Source of the DNA: CAZUZD01 sp964624465
Lineage (GTDB): Bacteria; Planctomycetota; Planctomycetia; Isosphaerales; Isosphaeraceae
Length of the DNA stretch: 33,402 nucleotides
Reading direction: 5' to 3'
Assembly: GCA_964624465.1 (NCBI GenBank)
Contig: CAZUZD010000029.1
Coordinates: forward strand, 1-33,402
In this document: positions 8,720 through 16,232 of the stretch, piece after piece
Layout of the letters: every line of letters starts with the position of its first letter
Numbering within the stretch: the stretch's first letter is position 1
Notes under the pieces: generated by a model
The model's input: the letters and a program-made list of their open reading frames with translations, nothing else
Database searches by the model: none
Told to the model about the DNA's origin: nothing
Translations under genes and position numbers: made by a program

Positions 8720-9889
8720 ATGTCGCCCGAGGAGAAGCTCGGCATGGCGCGCAGCCGACTCCTGACCGTCTGGTCGTTCTATGGCCACGTGTCGCTGCAG
8801 CTGCGGTTCCTGCCGTCGGAGATGCCCTGGCTGGCCGAACCCGACCGCACCATGGGCGTGCGGATCCTCGGCGAGACGGGCGTCGAGTGCCTTTACTACC
8901 CGCCATTCGTCCAGAAGCTGCCGATCAGCGAGCTGGCGGTGGTCATCCAGCACGAGATCGAGCATGTCATCCGGCTCCACTGCGTACGCCGGGCGCACCG
9001 CGACCCGGTGCTGTACAACGTCGCCGCCGACATGTGTGTCAATGGTCCCTGGAGCAGCCCCCGCATCGGACTGCCGGATCGAGCGGGGGGCCGGAACCTC
9101 CTGCCTCTGGGCGGGAAAATCATCTGGATCCCCACGACCTGGCCGCACGACTTGACGGCCGAGGCGTACTACGAGCGGCTGAACGCCCTGACCGCCGCCC
9201 AGCGGAAGGATCTGGCGCTGGGTGCCCTGGCCGACGACCACAGCGTCTGGGAGCAATCCACCGTCACTCTCGAGGAGGCTCGCCAGACGGTCCACACGAT
9301 CGTCCGCGAGGCCGAGAAGCAATCTCGAGGCCGGGTACCGTGCCACCTCACGGAGGCCATCGCCCGGCTGCAGCCGCCCGTCATCCCCTGGCAGAGCCTG
9401 CTCCATCAGTACCTGGGACGGCACCTGGGCGGCCGCCGCCGCACCTGGGCGCGTGCCGACCGCCGCCGCCCTGGATTTGGCCGTCCCGGGGTGTCCCGCC
9501 ACGCCGGCGGCGTCATCAACATCGTGGTCGATACGAGCGGCTCGGTCTCGCCCGGGATGCTCGAACGGTTCTTCAGCGAGATCGACCGGGTCAGCCGCCA
9601 CGCCAGGATCTTCGTGCTGCATTGGGACACGGCCTACCAGGGCTACGGCCCCTACCGGCCGGGCGATTGGCGGTCATTGACCGTCCGCGGCCGTGGCGGC
9701 ACGGACATGGCCTCCGCCTTCCGCTGGCTGGGCGAGCGTGGCCAGCGGGCCGAGACCCAGATCCTCCTGACCGACGGCTACACGAACTGGCCCGATCCGG
9801 GGCCGTATCGGTTCATCGCCGCCATCGCCAGCAAGCCGTCTCGCGTCCGTCCTCCCGAATGGGGTCACGCCATCTACATGGGGGAGTGA
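8720..9889 (+). CDS. VWA-like metallopeptidase protein (DUF2201/COG3864 type)
   Basis: A 389-aa protein. The N-terminal half has a zinc-peptidase signature HEIEH (residues 78-82) followed by a conserved NVAADMCVN around residue 100, as in predicted metal-dependent peptidases. The C-terminal part has a VWA-like MIDAS motif VVDTSGSVSPGM (Asp near 271) and a late LLTDGYTN. The ATG at 8720 has GGAGGGAGG just upstream; an in-frame upstream ATG at 8663 is less likely. In the family, these proteins partner with MoxR ATPases. Whether the peptidase site is active or only binds metal cannot be told. The stop is five bases before the start of the next gene, so translation is probably coupled. Confidence 0.85.
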   Translation: MSPEEKLGMARSRLLTVWSFYGHVSLQLRFLPSEMPWLAEPDRTMGVRILGETGVECLYYPPFVQKLPISELAVVIQHEIEHVIRLHCVRRAHRDPVLYNVAADMCVNGPWSSPRIGLPDRAGGRNLLPLGGKIIWIPTTWPHDLTAEAYYERLNALTAAQRKDLALGALADDHSVWEQSTVTLEEARQTVHTIVREAEKQSRGRVPCHLTEAIARLQPPVIPWQSLLHQYLGRHLGGRRRTWARADRRRPGFGRPGVSRHAGGVINIVVDTSGSVSPGMLERFFSEIDRVSRHARIFVLHWDTAYQGYGPYRPGDWRSLTVRGRGGTDMASAFRWLGERGQRAETQILLTDGYTNWPDPGPYRFIAAIASKPSRVRPPEWGHAIYMGE

Positions 9890-9894
9890 GCGTC

Positions 9895-10746
9895 ATGAGC
9901 CCAGGCCACGTGCTGAAAGGACCACACGTCAAGGAACTGCTGAGCGCCTTGATCGAGGAGGCCGAGACCGAGCTGAAGGCCCTTCAGGTGGTCGCACCGG
10001 GCCCACCGAGGCCGAGCAGACGGCGTTTGCAGCTGGCCTACGACCGCGGCCGGATCCAGCTGCGGATGCATCCGTTCCATGACCCCATGGGGACCAGTGT
10101 GACGCTCTACGACAACGGCGAGGTAAGGCTCGACCCGAATACCTGGCCCAACCGTGTCCATCTGAGCGACCCACGCTGCATCACCGATTTCGCCCGGATG
10201 GTCCTGCGTCTGGTCGAGGCCCACCACGTCGAACAGCTGACCCGGGCCGAATCGACCGACGACCAGGTCCTGCTGCAGCGAACCATCGCCCTGCGGGCCT
10301 TCCTCCTGGGCTTCGACGCCATCCGGGACGGGCAGCGGGACGCGGCCATCCGGCTGGCCGAGGAGTGCCTGACGCTGCTCGAGTGCGAGGATCCCGAGCA
10401 GCCCGGCACCATCGTCCGCAAGATGACCTACACGCTGGTCTCGGCGACCTGCCAGCCCGGCGAGGCCGCGGTCGAGCAGCGGGCCAAGGAGCTGGGCCTC
10501 GGCTTCCTGCGGTTCGGCGGCTACTCCCCCTACCTCCCCTGGCATCGCATCGTCCGCGCCGTGCGGGCGGCCTCCCACTCTCCCAGGACCCGGCTGCGGA
10601 CCGGGTCCGACGAACGTGTCGCCTCCGAGCTCCGGAGTGAGGCGGACCAGGCCAGCCGGATCGAGCCCCACCAGCTCCGCCAGCTCCACTACGTCCTGCG
10701 CCACACGTCCTTGTCCGACATGGCCAAGCATCACAGGCTGCTGTAA
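9895..10746 (+). CDS. Unknown protein coupled to MoxR/VWA pair
   Basis: A 283-aa protein of no recognised family. It starts at the ATG 9895, eight bases after GGGGGAG; a GTG at 9886 overlaps the previous stop and is possible. The first 60 residues include a coiled-coil-like helix (VKELLSALIEEAETELKAL). A strand-rich part follows (LQLAYDRGRIQLRMHPF, SVTLYDNGEVRLDPNTW). A helical C-terminus then has QPGEAAVEQRAKELG and ends HYVLRHTSLSDMAKHHRLL. Tight spacing after the VWA gene suggests a three-gene cassette. It may be a substrate or adaptor of the ATPase, which is speculation from context. Confidence 0.7.
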   Translation: MSPGHVLKGPHVKELLSALIEEAETELKALQVVAPGPPRPSRRRLQLAYDRGRIQLRMHPFHDPMGTSVTLYDNGEVRLDPNTWPNRVHLSDPRCITDFARMVLRLVEAHHVEQLTRAESTDDQVLLQRTIALRAFLLGFDAIRDGQRDAAIRLAEECLTLLECEDPEQPGTIVRKMTYTLVSATCQPGEAAVEQRAKELGLGFLRFGGYSPYLPWHRIVRAVRAASHSPRTRLRTGSDERVASELRSEADQASRIEPHQLRQLHYVLRHTSLSDMAKHHRLL

Positions 10747-10932
10747 CCAAATACCGGACAGACACTTGATAGCCATCCCAGCCCGCCAAATCTCAGACAT
10801 CCGGAACGCCAAACCGCCGGTGGCATGGTCCGATTCTGTCCAGCGGGCTGGCGAGCCACGCTTCCTGGATGGGTCGGGGTGCCGTTGCTCTGGCCGGGCC
10901 AGGCGCGCCCGGCGGCACCCCGAGATCGTCCA

Positions 10933-10960
10933 GCCCGCGGTCGGTGCCCGACCCGCGGGC
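10933..10960 (+). promoter_or_regulatory. Strong GC hairpin before zinc-ribbon gene
   Basis: GCCCGCGGTCGG and CCGACCCGCGGGC pair over 12 bp with one bulged G and a 3-nt loop. It ends about ten bases before the AGGAAG Shine-Dalgarno of the next gene. It could end the upstream transcript or influence initiation. There is no U tract. Confidence 0.4.
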
Positions 10961-10985
10961 CGGCGATCGCCCCAGGAAGCCATTC

Positions 10986-11162
10986 ATGGAGATTGACGCC
11001 ATGTCGTACGGCAGCGGTGCCACCCAGTGTCCGAAGTGTGGGGCCGTCGGCACCTACCCGATCCGGTTGCAGAACGGCGGCCAGGTCGTCTGCTGCAACT
11101 CGTGCCGCAAGAACTTCACCGCCGAGGTCCGCCACGGCGACTTCACCGGCCGCAATCGCTGA
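10986..11162 (+). CDS. Small zinc-ribbon protein
   Basis: A 58-aa protein with two paired cysteine knuckles, CPKCG and CCNSCRKNF, about 20 residues apart, as in zinc ribbons that bind nucleic acid or protein. The start at 10986 has AGGAAG upstream; a second ATG at 11001 with GGAG upstream (MSYGSGATQC) is equally plausible and would give 53 aa. It lies in the same direction as the MoxR/VWA cassette, after a hairpin. Target unknown. Confidence 0.65.
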   Translation: MEIDAMSYGSGATQCPKCGAVGTYPIRLQNGGQVVCCNSCRKNFTAEVRHGDFTGRNR

Positions 11163-11244
11163 TCGGACCGGTGTGCCCTCCACACCAGCCCCTCGCCCCT
11201 GTCGCCCACGGACGGGCGGCCGGGGCCCCCTCCACGGTCCTGCT

Positions 11245-11290
11245 GGATTCAGACTCTTTTCTGGTTTACAAGATATGTCTGAGACCACAA
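11245..11290 (+). promoter_or_regulatory. AT-rich promoter-like patch before phosphatase gene
   Basis: In an otherwise GC-rich region this patch has TTTTCTGGTTTACAAGATAT flanked by TCAGAC (11249) and GTCTGA (11277), an inverted repeat. The base composition and spacing are what a promoter or operator would show. No experimentally known box was matched. Confidence 0.3.
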
Positions 11291-11402
11291 ATCAAGCGAA
11301 CCAATCGCCAGGTTGCGGCCCCTGGCCGTGTCGCTCCACACCGAGGCAGCTCGTGCCGCGGGTCGAGCCGACGGTCTCCCGAGCCGTGAGGCACACGCGA
11401 AC

Positions 11403-11849
11403 ATGAAATGGGTGATTCCCCGGCGGCTGGCCCGGAGCTCCCGCCCCGGCTACGAAAGCGGGAGAGGGATCGCCGTGGGGGCGGCCGTGGTCGAGAGCTG
11501 GTGTCAGGCGGTGCACAAGGAGGGAGTGAATTCGATCCTCTGCCTGCTCGCCGACGAGCATTTGAATCTGTACCGCAGCCTGCCCGCCGGCGGTCTGCTC
11601 GAGACGTACCAGGCCCACGGATTCGAGGTCGGCCACGTCCCGGTCGCCGATTACAAGCAGCCCGCGCTCGACAAGGCCGAGCTGGGTCAGGTCTGGGACC
11701 AGTACCAGCGCCTGCCGGGCCCGGTCCTGGTGCATTGCTCGGCCGGCGTTGACCGCACGGGCCTGGCGATCCGGTTCCTCTGCGAGCGCCTGGAGGCGGA
11801 CCAGAATGCCGGGCCGCCGTCCCAGGACCGGCTGTCACCAGGGTGCTGA
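11403..11849 (+). CDS. Dual-specificity / Cys-type phosphatase
   Basis: A 148-aa single-domain protein with the catalytic loop VLVHCSAGVDRTG, the C-X5-R P-loop of protein tyrosine and dual-specificity phosphatases (Cys and Arg both present). The upstream segment SILCLLADEHLNLY and the helix DKAELGQVWDQY match the fold. The substrate may be phosphoprotein, phosphoinositide, RNA 5' ends or a nucleotide; the sequence alone does not decide. The ATG at 11403 gives the natural start with only a weak GAGG upstream. It is followed 114 nt later by the SLOG protein, so the two may be co-expressed. Confidence 0.8.
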   Translation: MKWVIPRRLARSSRPGYESGRGIAVGAAVVESWCQAVHKEGVNSILCLLADEHLNLYRSLPAGGLLETYQAHGFEVGHVPVADYKQPALDKAELGQVWDQYQRLPGPVLVHCSAGVDRTGLAIRFLCERLEADQNAGPPSQDRLSPGC

Positions 11850-11963
11850 TCCCGCTCTGTCAGGTTTCCCGTGTCCAGAAACGCCGCCCGCTTCGCTCTC
11901 TTGACGGCTGAGACCGAGCGGGAGCGGGCTCCGAGGACAGAATCCACCCAGGGGGAACGACGC

Positions 11964-13064
11964 ATGAAGGTTCTTGTGGCGGGCTCGCGAAGCATCGGTC
12001 AGATCGGGGACAGGCAGTGGGACTACGAGGCGCTGGAGGCCCTGCTGGACCGGGCGATCCAGGCGTCCGGCCTGAAGCCCACCGAGATCATCAGCGGTGG
12101 TGCCCCCGGACCGGACCGGGCAGCCGCCCGCTGGGCTCAAAGCCGAGGCATCCCGCTGACCGAGATCAAGCCCGACTGGAGCAAGGGTCGCGGCGCAGGC
12201 CTGACCGCCAACGCCGCCCTGGTCCAGGCCAGCGACGCGCTAATCGCCCTGCACGACGGCAAGAGCAAGGGAACCACCGACACCATCAAGAAGATGCGAA
12301 GGAAGGGCGGTCCGGTCCACATCGAAATCATCAACTGGAGCCCTGATCCGGAGACCAGCAGCGAGGGCGATGCCCCGCCCGAACCGCCCGTTCCGAGTCC
12401 AGAAGCGCCGGCGGACTCGCTTCCCGGAGTGGATCAGGGTGCGAAGGCCTCCCGCGAGGACCAGGTCGGGCGCGTGCTCGACCTCGCCAAGGCTACCGTT
12501 CGTGTCGCAAGGGAGACTATGACAAACGTACCGCCTCAAGGTCGTCAGCCGGCCCGTCAGCCTTCCCACTTCATCGCCCAGTTGACCTCGAGTGGCGGCC
12601 CGGAGCCCGGTGGAGAGCTGGATCATCTCGAGGCCGTGACTCGGAACCCTCCCGGCAACGTCGCCTGGTTCGCGACAGCAAAACCACTCTTGAATTTCAA
12701 CCGAGCAGGCAACTCCGTCTGCGTGCTCTTCCATCATGCCCCGAACGGAATGATCGATGCCCTGATCGCCCGGGTCGGCAGAGATCGGCAGCAGGCAGGT
12801 CGGGAGATCTCGGAGGAGGAGCGGGCGCTCTACCTGCCGTGGAAGAACGAACTGAACAACTGGTGGTGGCTGGGCGGCCGTTGGTCCGACGGCACCAGTG
12901 GCATCGTGCGGGTCCAGTTCAACTCGCTCGCCGAGGTCCCGGGTTGGTCCGACACCGGCGGCCTTCCCGCGGCCGAGGCGTTCGCCGGCCGGGTGACGAT
13001 TGCCGGCTGGGATTTCGGCGAGGGATTTGACACCAAAGGATGGATGAAGAGTCTGACCAGGTAA
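11964..13064 (+). CDS. SLOG (DUF2493/YspA-type) protein with extra C-terminal domain
   Basis: A 366-aa two-domain protein. Residues 1-130 are a Rossmann-like SLOG domain: MKVLVAGSRS (GSR at 7-9), IISGGAPGPD (44-51), KGRGAGLTANAALV, and DALIALHDGKSKGTTDTI. SLOG domains bind nucleotides or nucleotide-derived ligands and occur in stress and conflict systems. A Pro-rich linker (residues 128-160) follows. Residues about 200-366 form the domain shared with the DUF429 protein at 3255-4664, with SHFIAQLT, GNVAWFATAKP, SVCVLFHH, NNWWWLGG, NSLAEVPGW and AEAFAGRVTI. The start at 11964 has GGGGGAA upstream. No catalytic motif is visible in the second half. Confidence 0.8.
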   Translation: MKVLVAGSRSIGQIGDRQWDYEALEALLDRAIQASGLKPTEIISGGAPGPDRAAARWAQSRGIPLTEIKPDWSKGRGAGLTANAALVQASDALIALHDGKSKGTTDTIKKMRRKGGPVHIEIINWSPDPETSSEGDAPPEPPVPSPEAPADSLPGVDQGAKASREDQVGRVLDLAKATVRVARETMTNVPPQGRQPARQPSHFIAQLTSSGGPEPGGELDHLEAVTRNPPGNVAWFATAKPLLNFNRAGNSVCVLFHHAPNGMIDALIARVGRDRQQAGREISEEERALYLPWKNELNNWWWLGGRWSDGTSGIVRVQFNSLAEVPGWSDTGGLPAAEAFAGRVTIAGWDFGEGFDTKGWMKSLTR

Positions 13065-13152
13065 GAGGGCAGCCCGCAGGCCCGGCCGCCCGGCCAGCAG
13101 GCTCTTCCGTCCCGACCATGTTCGTCGGCTCGCCGGCACCGCCCTTGCCGCG

Positions 13153-13563
13153 GTGGCCGGCGGCCGCGGTTTCGATCCACAGCCGGGCCATCGGTCCGGA
13201 GGTTCTGAGCTCCCTGCACAGGCTCCCCGGTCTGACCGCTCCCGCCCCGATTGTGACGACGTCCAGGCCGACAGGATGCGGTGGTTCCTGGGGGTGAAGC
13301 TGGCGATCAACGACCGGGAGTTCTTCCTCCGACCGCTGAAGGGGACCGCTCCGCGGCCGATGGTCGAGCATTCGAAGAAGGACGACTTCTGGGCCGCCAC
13401 GCTGGGCAAGCGTGGCGCGCTGCGTGATCAGGCCCAGGCTCTGAAGGCGGCGGGGCGTGAGGAGGGATCGCGGCGGGTCGAGCCCCTGCAGATCCACGAT
13501 TTCCTGCTCGACGACCAGCCGATCAGGACCCTGGACCTGAGGCTGATACCGGCAGCGATATGA
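13153..13563 (+). pseudogene. NADAR-family (YbiA-like) remnant, 5' lost
   Basis: The frame from about 13240 shows the C-terminal half of a NADAR protein: RPDCDDVQADRMRWFLGVKLA, then RPMVEHSKKDDFWAA, then LQIHDFLLDDQPI. NADAR proteins act on ADP-ribose linked bases or nucleotide-related substrates. The N-terminal half (the EHYFQA-type segment and early catalytic residues) is not found upstream, where the sequence is low-complexity Gly/Pro/Arg. An internal ATG at 13276 could start a truncated 95-aa product. It follows the SLOG gene, so a nucleotide-metabolism link is plausible. Activity is unlikely. Confidence 0.6.
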
Positions 13564-13578
13564 TGCGTGTCCGAACAC

Positions 13579-13614
13579 GGGTGCCGGCCGTTGCGGTGGC
13601 CGCGGCCGGCACCC
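13579..13614 (+). terminator. GC-rich hairpin after NADAR remnant
   Basis: GGGTGCCGGCC and GGCCGGCACCC form a perfect 11-bp stem with a 14-nt loop, starting 16 nt after the stop codon and between two convergent genes. It is the best terminator candidate of the module, though no U tract follows. Confidence 0.5.
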
Positions 13615-13749
13615 CGGTCGGCATCGGTCCCCGCCGGACGACCGAGCATGGCTGGCCCGGCTTGCCCCCCCTGCCAGCATCCGACGAGCTGGCAGAGGGG
13701 CACACGCTGGCCCCGTCGCTGGCGGCGGGGAACCACAGCGGGCTCGGGG

Positions 13750-14370
13750 TCAGGACCAGGGCTCCGGGACGACCCCGTATCGCTCCAGGGCCATCTGGTG
13801 GAGCCGGGGCGTCAGGATCCCCTTCACGATGCGCACCCGTTCACGGGCAATCTGCCGGCGTACGGCCCCGAGGACCCTGGCGTCCTCCGACGTCTGCCCT
13901 CGGCTCCGCAGCACCTCCTCGGCGATGGACCGGTCGGACTGACCCTCGAAGTAATACTGCCGGATGATCGACTGCTCGCGCCCCGTCAGCCACCCTCGCA
14001 CGACGCCGTCGGCAACCATCTCCTGCACAAGTGCAATCAATCCTTCGTGGGCTCCCTGGCCCCCTGCTGCAAGCGTCTCGGACTCGGAATTGAGCTGCCA
14101 GAGCCGCTCGCGGCAGGCTCGCCTCAGGTGGTCAATCGTGCGCTGCTGGAGCAGGGCCAGGCACAATCGCACGAAATCGAGCTCCGAGGCCGGCAAGGCC
14201 CTCCGGCCGGTCACGATCTGGCCCCGCAGCTCAAGCCAGCGCTCGACCGCCACCTCGTGAGGCAAGTCCTTGTTGAAATTCCACTTGTGTCGAGACTCCA
14301 GCACCCGGACCATCGCCTCATAGCCTGCACTCGACCAGGTATCGGGGAGCATCATGGGGCTTGCAGCCAT
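13750..14370 (-). CDS. Sigma-70-like regulator, copy B
   Basis: About 206 aa from the ATG at 14370 (a GTG at 14418 would add 16 residues). It has YEAMVRVLESRH, then LPHEVAVERWLELRG, then a helix IDHLRRACRERLW, then a region-4-like HTH, LTGREQSIIRQYYFEGQSDR followed by SIAEEVLR, and a basic helix QIARERVRIVK. These blocks match copy A (6493-7206) in order and spacing, so the two are paralogs. It probably acts as a sigma-like transcription factor for part of the island. It is convergent with the NADAR remnant. Confidence 0.65.
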   Translation of the reverse strand: MAASPMMLPDTWSSAGYEAMVRVLESRHKWNFNKDLPHEVAVERWLELRGQIVTGRRALPASELDFVRLCLALLQQRTIDHLRRACRERLWQLNSESETLAAGGQGAHEGLIALVQEMVADGVVRGWLTGREQSIIRQYYFEGQSDRSIAEEVLRSRGQTSEDARVLGAVRRQIARERVRIVKGILTPRLHQMALERYGVVPEPWS

Positions 14371-14585
14371 CACGCCCAGGTGGAGAACACACGTCCACCA
14401 ATTCGCCGCCGACGTCACTCGTCAGCACGGGCATGTCCCGCCGGCCCCACTCAGACACAATCTAACAAATGTCAGAGCCCCGAAACGCGACCCTCGAACC
14501 GCTACTCGGTCGGGTCGCAGCCGACCCACCGCGGCGGCCCGGGATCCCCGAGATCAGACCCGAAACGCCGGGCAAAATCCCTCAT

Positions 14586-14604
14586 ACGCAATCGCCAATT
14601 GCGT
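14586..14604. repeat. Inverted repeat ACGCAAT-N5-ATTGCGT
   Basis: A perfect 7-bp inverted repeat with a 5-nt spacer in the 480-nt gap between sigma-like copy B and the methyltransferase gene. The gap has no credible gene. The repeat may be an operator. Confidence 0.35.
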
Positions 14605-14849
14605 TATTGGGGTCGCCACTTTCGGCTTCACCTCGGCACGGCCTCGAGTGATTGTCGCAACGAGTGCACAATTGCTCGATCGCACCTTCGGCACGGTCGA
14701 CATTCGCTCGAAGCCTGAGGGTTCGCCCGGCTGGCCAGCCGAGACCGTGGCGCTCCGTGACAACGCGAGGGGTCCAGGTCCGGGGCGTTTCCGCGCTCTG
14801 AACGGACCCGGACTGACAGAGCGGCCTCCAGCCTGGTCACAAACCGGGC

Positions 14850-15626
14850 TCACCGCCCCGGAGGCGTCCGCCAGCCATACCGATCGAGCGTGCCAGCGAC
14901 CCCGGGCGCGAGGTTCCCGGTCGCATAGGCCACGATGTGGAAGGGCCCTTCGCGGATGCTCCGGATCTGCCGGAGCCCGACCGCTGGCGTGAGGTCCACC
15001 GGCCAGGCGTAATCCCTCGCCTGGTGGTTGAAGGCCAGCACGATGGCCTGCCCTCCTGCGTGCAGGACACGCTCCAGCCCGTCCAGGATCGCCGCCCAGG
15101 GAGACGAGGCCACCGTGAACGGATCGATCAGGGCGAACAGCCCCTGCCCCGGCGATACCGAGACACGCGCCTCGTCGACCACCCGAGGCACCGCCGCGGC
15201 GTCGGACTGCACGATCCCTCCCACAAGCCCCCTACCCATGCCCAGCCTTCCCAGACCGGTCTCGAGCGCCCCCCGGAGGGCCGGATCACGTTCGGCCACC
15301 AGGAGCCAGGAGAGCCGATTCACCCCGATGGCATCCAGCGCCAGGCCAATGCCGCAGCGGTAGGGGCCGCCTATCAGGAGCCGGGGCTCCTGGAGCTCCC
15401 GGTGCCGCTTGTAGGCAGGCCAGTCATGGCAGCGAGCTTGCAAGTCGGCACGCCAATCCTCCAGCCCGACGCGCGGGGAGAGCGGTGCCTCCAGGGCAAA
15501 GGCAAACGGATCCAGATAGGCGATCACTGGACACGAGGCCCCGAGCACATCGATCAGGTCGGGGATCGGAGCGTGCTTTAACGTGTCACCGACGTTGCCG
15601 ACGTTCCCCCACTGACTCGGCGGCAT
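14850..15626 (-). CDS. RlmJ-like SAM methyltransferase-fold protein
   Basis: A 258-aa protein from the ATG at 15626, which has GAGGGA eight bases upstream. Its start QWGNVGNVGDTLKH resembles the RlmJ signature (GNHADVLKH), and YLDPFAF follows. A helix DPALRGALETGL could be the SAM-site region, and LIDPFTVASSPW stands where RlmJ has DPPY. The family methylates adenine in 23S rRNA, but the motif change (DPFT) suggests another substrate or lost activity. Three-cysteine-motif partner proteins are an alternative assignment. It is divergent from the secreted-protein gene at 15921. Confidence 0.55.
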   Translation of the reverse strand: MPPSQWGNVGNVGDTLKHAPIPDLIDVLGASCPVIAYLDPFAFALEAPLSPRVGLEDWRADLQARCHDWPAYKRHRELQEPRLLIGGPYRCGIGLALDAIGVNRLSWLLVAERDPALRGALETGLGRLGMGRGLVGGIVQSDAAAVPRVVDEARVSVSPGQGLFALIDPFTVASSPWAAILDGLERVLHAGGQAIVLAFNHQARDYAWPVDLTPAVGLRQIRSIREGPFHIVAYATGNLAPGVAGTLDRYGWRTPPGR

Positions 15627-15920
15627 GGCGAGGTCCCTCAAGACGCAGCGATCAGCAACGGGCCAGAGATCCCACGGGCGCGATCCAATCCTCGCAGCAG
15701 GCGAGCGCAAGGCCTCGCTCGAAGCAAGCCCGGGGAGAGCGCCTCTGCCTCGGAGACGGGACTTCTCGAGCGAGCTGCTTCGGTCTGATCGCGCGCCGGG
15801 GCGGGTCTCCCATCCCGATCCTATCAAGTATGATCGGACTCTGAACTCGAGACGAGCTGGCTCGCGCGAATGCGACCGGTTTCGATCCTGGAACTCGACG
15901 GCTGCAGAGGAGCAAACCGG

Positions 15921-16232
15921 ATGACCCTACGTACCCTGGCTGCGATGCTCGCGGGATGTCTCCTCACGATGGTCGCGATCTCGGGCACTCGTGGTGTCGA
16001 GCTTCAGGAGGGTCGTGGGGTGCTCGCCCGGCTCAAGGTCGGTCGGCCGGTCAGCCTGAAGGCCCAGGGGAGCTCCTATCTCATCGAGGTCATGGACCCT
16101 CCGATTGCCACCGGTAAGCAAGTGACCGAGCTGGGTAACGACTACGTCGTCGTGACGGACCTGGCCCGTCTCGAAACCAGAATTCCGCTGACGGCGATCA
16201 AGGCAGTCCAGTGGCTCTCGCTCCCCCGGTAG
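15921..16232 (+). CDS. Small secreted protein with signal peptide
   Basis: A 103-aa protein. The ATG at 15921 has GAGGAG eight bases upstream. Residues 1-27 form a signal peptide (MTLRTLAAMLAGCLLTMVAI with a cleavage region near SGTRG). The mature part is strand-rich: GVLARLKVGRPVSLKAQG, YLIEVMDPPIATGK, DYVVVTDLARLETRIPL. It may be a small beta-barrel such as an Sm- or OB-like fold, which is only a guess. No family recognised. Confidence 0.65.
   Translation: MTLRTLAAMLAGCLLTMVAISGTRGVELQEGRGVLARLKVGRPVSLKAQGSSYLIEVMDPPIATGKQVTELGNDYVVVTDLARLETRIPLTAIKAVQWLSLPR

Noticed and set aside
7730..9622. Long open frame (630 codons) on the minus strand
   Set aside because: It is antisense to the MoxR and VWA genes, has no recognisable motifs and is explained by GC-biased third positions.
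8887..10746. A 619-codon frame covering the VWA gene's 3' part and the next gene
   Set aside because: The first two thirds are an out-of-frame shadow of the VWA gene; only the part from 9895 is supported as a gene.
11245..14475. Apparent shared TCAGAC...ATGTC motif before the phosphatase gene and before sigma-like copy B
   Set aside because: The spacing between the two blocks differs (26 versus 18 nt) and the orientation relative to the genes differs, so it is probably chance.
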